NCBI GenBank assembly: GCA_013420905.1
Contig: JAAXNY010000001.1
Span: 992,001 to 1,056,000, forward strand
Reading direction: 5' to 3'
DNA length: 64,000 nucleotides
Origin: Collybia mongolica
Lineage: Eukaryota; Basidiomycota; Agaricomycetes; Agaricales; Clitocybaceae
In this document: positions 12,489 through 22,311 of the stretch, one piece after another
Layout: the number at the start of each line of letters is the position of its first letter
Position numbering within the stretch: position 1 is the stretch's first letter
The notes under the pieces: generated by a model
The model's input: the letters and a program-made list of their open reading frames with translations, nothing else
What the model was told of the DNA's origin: nothing
Databases searched by the model: none
Position numbers and translations under genes: made by a program

Positions 12489-13089
12489 GGTGATAGTGAG
12501 CAAAGAGCAAGCCGTTGCTAAACGCCAGGATTTATGGAGTAAAGAACAAAGGGAGGCTCGTTGCTCCGGGAGACGGGTACAAAACCACACCACTACAAAA
12601 GGAATAAGTGAAGGTCATGTGGTTGTGGGAATGCTGACAACACACGTGAAACATTCTCTTCCTCAACTCTCGCCACGAGGAACTCCAAAAGCACCAAGGC
12701 CTACAGTCAACGGCACAACTTGGATAAATAAATCCATTGTTATTGATTGACCTAGAAATAGACCTAGAAATAAAAGCATTCTTTCTACGGTTCCATTGTC
12801 TTAGCGTAGTGCTATTCTACAGTTTCATAATCACCACACACGACACATAGAATTATGTTCTTAATGCAACAAAATCAGTCATGCGATGAATCACTATTTA
12901 AACGACGATTGCGGGAAGGATTTAAAAATTCAATGACTACTCAAACATGATTTGAAATATCGGTTAGGTAAGTATGCTGAGGACCAGCAAGTCCCATATT
13001 TTGCGAGATAACAAGCAAGAACCTTCCGTGACCTCATTAACTCCACTATCCGTCCCACTATAGTCCCCCCGAGCCCATTAAAATGTGAG
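12489..13089. other. Intergenic, no gene seen
   Basis: This is the upstream flank of the nuclease gene, AT-rich, with only short out-of-context ORFs. It contains a short direct repeat of cctagaaata near 12751-12770. No gene, RNA or transposon end could be supported. Confidence 0.4.
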
Positions 13090-14596
13090 CGCAAGAGATT
13101 GGTCAAATACTTCGAAAACGGACCGCGTTTATCTTGGCGCCGCGTGATAGTCTTGTATCACGAAGACTGTACATAACTAAGGACATGTCCCATGTCAAAG
13201 AGTCAGCGATGTATGATTTTTTTTGTAAAGTTTTACAACGTGCTTGAACTACTTCAACCCCTGGTATGAGTTGAGCGGCCAGGGTGTGAAGGGTGCAAAG
13301 TTGCGTCAGACTCTGCACCAGATGCACTAAGAAAAAGGCGTGCATTGAAGTTGCTAAGTTGGCTGTCAAAATTGATGATATTTTACATTGCGTAAAACGA
13401 ATTGGAGCAAACTTTGGCGGGGCATGAGTTACGATATGACGCATGATGAAAACACTCAGACATTTCGGGGAAGACATTATCGGTCAGAGTTAAATGACTA
13501 TGTCCAGCATCAGAGCGAGACAAACAAGTGAGAAGATTTTACAACACACCGTCATGCTTCATGCTAAGCACTGGCAGCCGAGGTGATACTTCAGTGTTTT
13601 ATCATACAAGAAATATACAGGAGTCGTACCAGACTACCAGTGCAAGCTCGAGGACATTACAGAATATAGCTGTCATAAGCTATAAGCTTTTTACCATTTC
13701 GAATCTGCGAGTCGGCCAACCTGGTGAAAAGTCCAGTTTCTGAGATCTAGCGTAAACATGCGCCTTACAAAAGTCACACTGAAGTACTTACCCAAGTCAC
13801 TAATGTGTATCATGCAGGACGTGGAAACAAATAAAGGTATAGGGATTCCTAGACTCGACGTAAAGTGACGTTCCTGGTATTTACTTATCTCGGACTTGCT
13901 ATTCGGGAGATAGTAATAAAGCGTAATGGTGTTTGAAACGCCAACAATACCACCTACAGCGATAGCCCCGTTTCTTAGATATAGGTATTTCTACTCGAAA
14001 CCTGCCAATGTAGGGCTCTGATCTGCAAGCGTGGAGGTGGCTATAGACAGGGCCATGCGTACTACTGATGCTAAAGTTGACGCCGCAGGCATAAACTAGC
14101 TTTTTGAGATCGGATAAACTCGGAATGCGAAGAAAACTCTTGCAGCGTGTAACAATTATTATCAGTATCGATGTATGCCAAAGATCCGACAGCGTACCTG
14201 AACTGGCGTGCTGACGAAGGTGGATGTCAACAGAAAAAGGCAACAGCCCTTGTACAGTTGGCAAATAACTGTGGTCACCGAAATGCATTATGGTGGCCAG
14301 CTGGTAAAGATAATGGTGATGGCAACGGCGAGAACGGTCTCGATGGTAGAAACCGTTAAGCAACTTGATCAACCTGGCTTTCTGGAATACTCACAAACGC
14401 CAGATAACACACGATAGAGCAAACTAGGATTGAATGTGCCGGAAGGGTTTCAGATATGCAGAACGCACCAGGAAATAAACATGTAGATATTCCTTCTTGA
14501 ATCGAGCTTGGTAATAAGCGTACGCTTGGACACACATGCTCCCATACAAGTCAAGGGAGATGACAGTGAGGATATATCTTGAAGGGGGGCTGCCAT
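13090..14596 (-). pseudogene. Decayed copy of a DUF6534-type membrane protein gene
   Basis: This stretch aligns along its length with the intact gene at 58453-59933, in the same strand and order. The start is recognisable (MAAPLQ at 14596), but about 34 nt are then missing relative to the intact copy, which shifts the frame before ILTVISLDLYGSMCVQAYAYY. A second 2-nt loss shifts the frame after HFGDHSYLP. The fourth exon carries at least two stop codons (after PISKS and after LAGF). The splice sites around the PVQ/FFAFRVY junction and the ETGL exon are still visible. Further downstream, the region matching KVYSNSFYAT reads KVCSNSFYAM followed by a stop. No full-length product is possible. Confidence 0.85.
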
Positions 14597-15322
14597 CTCC
14601 TCAATACACAGGCTCCGATCGTGAGGTTGTTCGTCTATTTGTTTAGCTGTTTATATGGCTCCTCAAGTCGTTTTCGCCCGTACCAATGTCGACCCTTTGG
14701 TCTATACAGAAGCTATGAATGAGTTTTCATTGACAAATAGACAGGTCCTGCTGCTCACAATGATATAAAAGATGACGGGTGCGTGGTCCTTACCACGCGA
14801 CCTATGCCTATTTCCCCATTGCTGTCACATGGAATATAGCTGTTCGATAAACGTGAATTAGCGAGAAGCGCAGATAGAGACTGGGCTGGGGTATTGAACC
14901 AACGGATGAAGTGAAAATACTTGATATATCACAAAAAAGTTGAATCCGAGTCCCAGTCAATTTTGAGGAACCGGAACGAAAAAGGGACAGCTTAGCGGTG
15001 CGCAAAAAGGTGTGCAAGTATAAAGGTCTGAGCTTTCAATCTCTTTTTTGACTACCATCGTCACCGTACTGAGCGCGCGCATTGACTCACCGACTTCATT
15101 GACTAGAGGCCGAAGCCAAGTCGCGATATGACCTGCCCTAGGTAATCACGTGCATCGGGACTTCAGGCGCCACCAAAACAAAGTTGAAAGTCCGTCACCG
15201 CGAGCGCATTGTGTTCCTGATGGCCATAGTGAGTTAACGAAAACCATTGTGTCCTAGCTATAGACTTTATTTTCCCCTATATATACTCAATATGTGAGTC
15301 TCTCATTTTCTCATCTACCAGC
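14597..15322. other. Intergenic, upstream region of the FunK1 gene
   Basis: No gene was supported. A TATA-like run (tatatata) lies near 15279, within about 45 bases of the first possible FunK1 coding exon. Confidence 0.35.
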
Positions 15323-17653
15323 GTGTCTTCTCTTCAACGCAGCATCCATGATTCCCTGGGTGCTTCACCGATCAAGATGAACAATTAGAGTTCTAATCAA
15401 TTCTCCATAGACAAACACGACGCTTCTAGTATTCGAAAGGCTATGGCGACAGAGATGAAGGGACTGTGGGTCGGGCCCATGCCCGTCAACGATTTCCTGG
15501 GCAAGTATGTGCCACTTAAGCCAGATGCGAAGCCACCACCCCAACCACTCGATTTATTTAACACAATGCCAGTGGGAAAGGGCCAGGAAAAGAAAATGTA
15601 CTCTCATTTTGTGAGTGGCGATGATTGTCATTAATGTCGATATTGGCTGGCTCACTTGATTGGTGCCAGATGGAGCTTGTGGACAAGCACAAACTAGTGC
15701 CAGGTTTCAAGATTGTGGACACATCTAATCATCCAGACAACAGCTCTACGGGGAGTGCCATTCGGCCCGACCCAACGATGTACCGCTGCGATCTCGACGT
15801 GACTGGGAAAGTGACTCAGTTCGCTGAACTTGAATTACATTTCGAGTTCAAGCCAACCGATGACCACGATCCCTTTGACGACCCACCCAATGGTATCACG
15901 TCTGAACAACGCCAAGAATGGGCGTTCGAAACTTCCAGGGTCGCGGGTACCAGTTGTCGAGGCCAACTTGGCGGCTACGTCACAGAATGGTGCTCGCGCC
16001 AGCACCGGAAATGGGCTTTCTCAGTCTATATCGGTGGCGAGTATGCTCGACTAATCTGCTGGGACCGCTCTGCTGCTGTCGTCACAGAGAAATTTGACTT
16101 GCACACTAACTCGCAGGCATTAGTCGATTTCTTGTGGCGCTTCTGCCAGCTATCGGATGGTGAGCGTGGTAGGGATGAGACTGTTCGTTCAGCGACAAAG
16201 GATGAAGAAATACTGGCTGAGGAAAAGCTCTCGGAATGGAAGAACGCCAAAGATCGGCCAGTCATCGTTCTCACAATCTGGGATGGAGTACTAGAAAAGC
16301 TGCGCGAGTTCATTGCCTGGGGATCGATGGCAAATGCCGGTTCGCTCACTGGACGATGTACCCGTGCTTATCCAGTATATGAAAAGGCCACGGGCAAGAC
16401 TTGCTTTCTGAAGGATACTTGGCGGGCCGCAACTTTAGAGAGAGAATCGGACATTCTGAAAGAGTTGAACACGGCCGGTGTTCGAAACGTCCCTCAGCTC
16501 ATTTGTGGGGGCGACATCGCTGGCCATGTAACCCGGTCTCATCTGTACGCCACCGAAGACGCTGACGGCACGGTTCCCCTGAACGAGTCATACCCTTGGA
16601 TCTGTGGTATCATCCGCGTCACCAAGCGTATTCACCATCGATTCACCGAAGACTTCATTGGCGTGCACCTCGATAAATTCACATCGTCGAAGGAAATGAT
16701 GACAATAGTTTACGACGCTTTCATTGGTAAGTAGTAAATCCTGTTCTTCCCCAAATTAGACAAATTAGTTCTCAACCAGGGCACTACGATGCATTCACGA
16801 AATGCGGCATCCTCCATCGTGATGTAAGTGGGAAGAACATTATGATGCAAGAAGGGGGCAGGGGAGGTATTCTCAATGATTGGGATCTTGCAAAGAGAAC
16901 GACCTCGCTCACCCCGCGCCGGCATGAACGCACAGTAAGTTTTCATATAACTATCATCTTAACATTTCCCGACCTATAATTGTCTCGTTTTAGGGAACTT
17001 GGCAATTTATATCCACTCTCAACTTGATGATTACAGGAAAAGCTCATGAAGTACAAGATGACTTGGAGTCGTTCATTCTCGTTGTTCTCTATCATGCTCT
17101 TCGTTATGGCACCCACAACAAGATTGATGACTTACCGGCTATCCTGAAACACGTCTTTGATCACCATGTCGCATGGTCATCTCATTCAATTACGGGCGGG
17201 GAAGGTAAACAGGGCATGTTTATGCATATGAATTACATTGGAAGGGACTTCGAAATTACCAACAACCCACCGCTGAACTTCTGGATTAGCTTCGCACTAA
17301 ATGTTGTGAAACAATTTTTAGAACCGAAGTTCCCTGGTCGGGTTGACGATTATTCCCAGATCACGGATGAACTTACACCGCTCGCTCCAATGATTCAGAA
17401 ACCCCTGCTTCTTGACAATCACGAGGCGCTTATGAAAGCATGGACACTCGTGCTTGCAAGGACTGATTGGCCGGTCCATGACAAGGCTGTTGACCGAGCC
17501 CCAAAACCCTCAAAGGCCCTATCACGAAATTCGAAGAGAGTTCGCGAATCTATCGGTGCAGGGGAACAAGATTCAGAAGCGTTTATGCGGTCGAAAAAGC
17601 AGAGATCGACGTCGGCTGTTGCGAGTGGGTCTCGTACTGGTCAAAAGGACTAG
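15323..17653 (+). CDS. FunK1-family protein kinase (fungal-type, Pkinase_fungal)
   Basis: FunK1 kinases are a lineage-expanded family in mushrooms. Firm exons are 15411-15610, 15670-16726, 16780-16934 and 16994-17653. Counting from ATG 15443 they give 679 residues. Kinase landmarks are the catalytic loop HRDVSGKNIM (Asp about 423), LNDWDLA in place of DFG (Asp about 442) and GTWQFIS. The tail is Ser/Lys-rich (SRNSKRVRESIG). Homologous coding appears to extend upstream: exon 15323-15359 reads SSLQRSIHDSL and joins in phase to DKHDASSIRKA, but its first codon is GTG, with no ATG in frame. Either translation starts at 15443 or the start codon has been lost. Substrates of this family are unknown. 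Confidence 0.85.
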
Positions 17654-18606
17654 AATGCGGAACGGACGAATAGGTGTTTCAAGAAATAGCCTTTGTACAC
17701 ATGATATAAAAAATAAGTCCTTGCCTATTCCTGACGCGTTTGGTTGCTCAGACATTGAGACAATTGGAACCCTTAAGGAGCTCAAACTAGAAAGAAAAAT
17801 GTATATAAATGGGTGCTCTATTGACCGAACTTGTCCTACGTACCTGGAAAGGCACGTTAAGTAACGAAGGAAACCTCCTGAAAACTGGATCAGGGAAGAT
17901 GGAATTTTAGTGGGTTTTGAACCGCTGTAAACCGGTCAACCGGTCACGAGTCCCACACATTGCATAAATGCATTTCCTCATGGTAACTTTTTTCTTTCCT
18001 TCTATCTACAAACTTTGGGGAATCTCCTCCGGAAAACACCAGCAGGCCCAGGAAGACGACCATGTCGGCTATCGAAGGGCTACTCCAAACGTTATAGCAA
18101 AAAGAAGAAACAGCGGCCTTTGCACACGTAGATTTAGAATTAAGCCCTTGCGTCCTCCTGACGCGCTACGTCCGTTCGGTTACTCGAATAATCAGAACCC
18201 ATAAGGAGCTCAAGCGGGAAGTGGGCAGTTTTATTCTGAGTCGTAAAGAAAACCAATCATATTGAGTGTCACCTGTCCGTGTCATTCATACTGCACATTG
18301 TGACAAAGGAAAAAAAAGGATGTTCATGGCCGAAAATACATTTGCATCGATCTCAGATTCAACTCCCCACTGGACCCGCTCAGGCAAGTCCTCGACGTCG
18401 AAGTTCCTAGCGAAGAAAGGGACAATTATTCTCAACCTACTCATGAACTCACGCCGGATCTAGACTCACCCCGGTTTGAAATTCTGTTGTGGTGGGCCTC
18501 CCATAGTCACCCAACTCCTGTATTTTTTGCTATTTTATGATCAGAGGGTACACTTCCTTAAGAGAAGTTATGCGAATACGGGGGCAAGGTGCCGCAAATT
18601 ACGCAT
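17654..18606. other. Intergenic with relic of the FunK1 3' end
   Basis: There is no independent gene here. Bases about 18054-18215 resemble the end and 3' flank of the FunK1 gene (about 17604-17791), described separately as a repeat. The remainder holds only short ORFs. Confidence 0.4.
18054..18215 (+). repeat. Diverged duplicate of the FunK1 gene 3' end and flank
   Basis: The segment matches about 17604-17791 in the same orientation. Shared islands include a gtcggct..cga stretch, gcctttg.acac, tcctgacgcg and aaggagctcaa. It is a short, non-coding relic of a local tandem duplication. Confidence 0.6.
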
Positions 18607-18710
18607 GGCCCAATGGTCTAGTAGTATGATTCGCCCTTCGGGAGTTCGACTCCCTTCGAATAACTCGAAGTGATTGGGCGAGGTCCCGGGTTCAATTCCC
18701 GGTTGGGCCC
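18607..18710 (+). tRNA. tRNA-Pro(CGG) with a 32-nt intron
   Basis: The acceptor stem pairs GGCCCAA (18607-18613) with TTGGGCC (18703-18709), and the discriminator base is C. The anticodon stem CGCCC/GGGCG encloses loop TTCGGG..T with anticodon CGG at 18639-18641. The T-arm GGTTCAATTCC is the B box, and TGGTCTAGTAGTATG is the A box. The intron occupies 18643-18674, directly after position 37, which is the canonical nuclear tRNA intron site. A run of six T follows at 18713, a Pol III terminator. The sequence resembles eukaryotic tRNA-Pro closely (TGGTCTAG...ATGATT...AGGTCCCGGGTTCAATTCCCGG). Confidence 0.95.
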
Positions 18711-18720
18711 TATTTTTTCT
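18711..18720 (+). terminator. RNA polymerase III poly-T terminator
   Basis: A run of six T lies directly after the 3' end of tRNA-Pro, as expected for Pol III termination. Confidence 0.75.
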
Positions 18721-19007
18721 ATGTTTTTCACACCCACAAAACATTGCCAATCAGTATATAAACTCAGAAAACAGCGAGAAAGAATAGACTTTGACAGCCA
18801 TTGTGGGCGTACTTACTGATGTTTCGGGGGCTTCGAATGGCCTGAAGCACGTTGTACTCGTGTAACGCCCGAAATTAAATATGAAAGGCAATAGGATGAA
18901 AGCGATGGCAGTCGCCCGGCCGTCGGGCTGGGCGTTGCAGTGATTGTATGTAGAATTCTGAGTTTCCTTTTGACCATACTAAGGGCTCACTCCCATTTCC
19001 CAGAAAA

Positions 19008-19942
19008 ATGGCAGAACTACATCTTCGAGAACATCTCCAAGCCACCTCGACAACAAGCCGGGTAAAACGTCCACCAACGCAATCTGCGATCATAGCACCG
19101 TCCTCATACACACCAAGCGACGATGGCACAGATGAGAATCTCCTTATCCTTCTCCATGGACTAGGTGCGAGGGTCTTTCCTTTTTTCTGAGCCGTGTATC
19201 TTCAACCAACCATAGGAGACACCCATATACCTTTCGCAAAGCTTGGACGTCAGTTGAGACTTCCACAAACGGCAGTTCTCGCGTTGCGTGCCCCTGAGCA
19301 GTGGGTAGTTCTAGGACCATCCCTGTGCGCCCATTGACGAATTCCTTGCGTCGCAGAGTTCCTTTTTTGTACGAAGAGTCTTACCAATGGTACAAATCAT
19401 TTGATGACTTGGGAGAAATGATCGAAAGACCCAATCCTACACCAGCCCTTGATCTCCTCTCCAAAGTCGTAGATCATCTCACTAAGGATTGCGGCTGGCC
19501 CTCTCATAGAATCCACATCTTCGGGTTCGCACAGGGCGGCAGCGTTGCTGCTGAATATGGTATCCTATTTTGGAAACAGCAGTCGCAATTGCAACGGGAA
19601 CAAAGAGCGGACGCAGTAAGCCCTGCGAGACCGCTGTCCTTGGGGTCAATCGTTACAATATCGGGACCTTTGCTATCTTATCCGACACCCGCCTCGTTAA
19701 GCCCTACTCCTCTCCTCGTCATGCACGATCCTCCTCCGGCTGAAACCGCGCTGCCAGCGGGAGCAATAGCTGCTTACAGAAGAGCATACGAGAGCGTAAC
19801 AGAAGTGAAAAAATCAAAGAGAGAATCTGGGATGCCTGCGTCGAAGGAAGGTTGGGAGCCGATCATGCGTTTCTGGAGCACGAATCTCGCGCGGCGGCAA
19901 GTCGAGGGTCTTTATGAGGTTATGAGTGGCGGCGCTGGTTGA
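19008..19942 (+). CDS. Acyl-protein-thioesterase/phospholipase-like alpha/beta hydrolase lacking the catalytic serine
   Basis: Three exons (19008-19164, 19216-19300, 19357-19942) encode 275 residues. The fold signature of the phospholipase/carboxylesterase (acyl-protein thioesterase) family is clear: ENLLILLHGLGDTHIPFAKLG with the oxyanion region, QTAVLALRAPEQVPFLYEESYQWY, and IHIFGFAQGGSVAAEYG. In active members the last motif reads GFSQGG, with Ser as nucleophile; here the codon is GCA (Ala). The usual C-terminal catalytic His (as in GHE or GHV) is not seen either, where EGWEPIMRFWS stands instead. The strand before the acid reads LLVMHDPPP. The protein is probably a pseudo-hydrolase or uses a different chemistry. 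The reading frame and splice sites are intact, so this is not an obvious pseudogene. Confidence 0.82.
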
Positions 19943-20288
19943 GATAGCGGCGACTTATGCCTGACCTAGGACGGCAAGGAGACGCTGTAAACGTCGTTGG
20001 AAAGGATGTGGAATGATGAAGTTATGATATTCATCCTTATCGCAAGCCAATGTGCAAAACAATTTTCGTGGCCGCGCTATGGACGAAATTAGGAGCTTGG
20101 CGCCGCGCGGTGTAGGAGATGTCTATTATATAGATAGATGTTGGCAATTTATCCAGCACAATAACTGTTTTTCCACCCGAAACTAGTTGGTTTCTTGTTT
20201 TTATAAAAGCATAGGGATGTAGTAAACACTCGCAGGCAAAGTTCCATATTAGAGCCGTCCATTCTAATATTGATCCCACCAGGAAAAA
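19943..20288. other. Convergent 3' intergenic region
   Basis: This is a 346 bp stretch between the ends of two convergent genes. Only short ORFs are present. No terminator-like or repeat structure could be supported. Confidence 0.35.
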
Positions 20289-22074
20289 CTATGGGATGGG
20301 GTATTGTCTACCCAGTGGATGAGTTACAACGACTCGGTGCTCAGTGAAGTTTTCAATGTCAAAGCGGCCATACCCAGAGGCCCCGCTGAGGACGACTATT
20401 CATAGTTTGTAAGGAGGGCTGTAGGAGGAATGGCTCACCTGAGGCCCATCTGGCTTATTATCGCCTCGACATGGAGTGTGGGCCCATTAATGTCGGTATA
20501 CCCTGAGTGATGGGGTCCGCATAAGGATGTCTAGATAAACTGTCCTTAACTTTGACTGACCTGCGCGCACTTGAGAAGAGACCCGTTGTGCGGAGTATAT
20601 ACTAGATGTCCACACCGAGGCCGCCAGTGAATACTCGGACGTGTTGGCCAGCTCGATGGCCTCATCAATGGTGTCGACGACCGAGAAAGCAATCACTGGA
20701 CCACTATTTCATCTATAACATATATGTAGTAGATGGCGACAGGTATGCTCACCAGGGCCAAAGGACTCCCGATTCCAAAGGCGCATTCCAGGCCTGACTC
20801 CGCTTATCAAATGAGGTTTCACAAGTGTTCCTTCTCGACGAACATCTCCTAGTATTACCTCTGCTCCTGCTGCTTGGGCTTCATGGATCATACTTACTAC
20901 ATTTTCAGCCGAGGCTTCAGTGAATAGCGAAGACACCGTGACGGCAGGATCCTTCGGGTCGCCAACCTTGATGGTCTTGGCCAGATCACGTACACTCGAC
21001 AAAAGTAAAGCGGATGCACCCCGCTGCACAATAACTCGCTCCGTGGACATGCAAATCTGCCCAGAGTGTGCCATTCCTCCGAAGATTATAGCTTTTGCCG
21101 CTTCGGGGATATCTGCATCGTCAAGCACCTGAAATATATCATTCAATGCAGCCATCACGAAAAGGAAAAGAGCCAACAATCATGGGTGCCTTTCCACCCA
21201 GCTCCAGCACGCAACTCTTCAGGTTCTTAGCAGCTTCCATAGCGAGGATTTTCCCAACACGGTCACTTCCTGTGAACTGAAGAAGAAGCGTGTAAGAACT
21301 TATTCCGGGCTCGTTGCCAAAAAAAAAAAAACTACATTGATCTTCCTGATCGAGGGGTGTGCGATGAGTTCAGCGGTCAAAACGGGAGCAGTTTCCTTGG
21401 ACATCGACAAATAGTTCAAGACGCCGTTGGGGACGCCAGCCTCTCTAAACAGTTCAGCCACTAGAATCTGGCTCCTTGGGCTATACTCGGATGACTTTAA
21501 AATGACAGTGTTCCCACATATGAGTGGGACTGCCACCGCGCGCAGCGAGAGTGTAAATGCAGCATTCCACGGGGAAATTGCAAGGCTTTAGACAATCATT
21601 AACCAGCTTGAGATGTAGGTGAGAATGGACAAACATAACACCCATAGCTCTCCGATGCGTTTCCACCCTGGCCCCGGGGATCATTCCTGACGGGGATGTA
21701 GTTCCTCGTAGTTCATTTACAAAGCCAGAGATAACGCGTAGGAAATTGGGCGCGCCAACCCAGTTGTAGTGACACCAATAATCGGTGGCAGCTGTTTCTT
21801 CTTGCATCGCCTTCTTGATCTTATCCCTGTAAACATCTGTGGCTACAATGTCTGCCGCTCGAAGGAAAACATTTCTTCTCTCAGAAGGCGAGGACTCCCA
21901 TGCCTTGAATGCATTTGCAGCTGATTCAACGGCAGCTTTGCAGTCTTCACTGGAGGCAGCAGCGGAAACGCCAACAACTTGTCCGGAGAACGGGTTGCAA
22001 ATTTCAAAGATAGCCTGTGTGCTGATAGACACATCCTGGCCATCGATAATGAGGGGGGTGAATGTAGGAGGCAT
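20289..22074 (-). CDS. NAD(P)-dependent aldehyde dehydrogenase (vanillin/salicylaldehyde dehydrogenase-like)
   Basis: Seven exons (21635-22074, 21336-21585, 21178-21276, 20753-21128, 20561-20695, 20439-20502, 20289-20385) join in frame to 486 residues, normal for the superfamily. Motifs: [49 protein letters not shown] with the general base Glu about 255, [14 protein letters not shown] with catalytic Cys about 289, [23 protein letters not shown], and INGPTLHVE near the end. The CMSTERVIV context resembles fungal vanillin-type enzymes that oxidise aromatic aldehydes; that substrate call is inference. One intron begins with a long T run (21322-21334), which may be assembly-sensitive. SIN3 ends 237 bp upstream on the same strand. 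Confidence 0.92.
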
Positions 22075-22311
22075 AAGAAAAGCTAGATTGATAATCCATT
22101 CATGACTTCAAGTATACGTACCGAATATTATTCAAGGAGCTGGGAACCCATATGGCCAGATCATGTGCAATAAGCGGTTCCCACCACTGGTAAGCGCCGC
22201 CACAAAGGTTTAACAGACCACCCACGATGTCACGAACAGGGCGGGATTAGTAATCTCGTTGGTGAACCCTTGGAATATACAAGTAAAAACGCAGACAAAG
22301 GACACACGACA

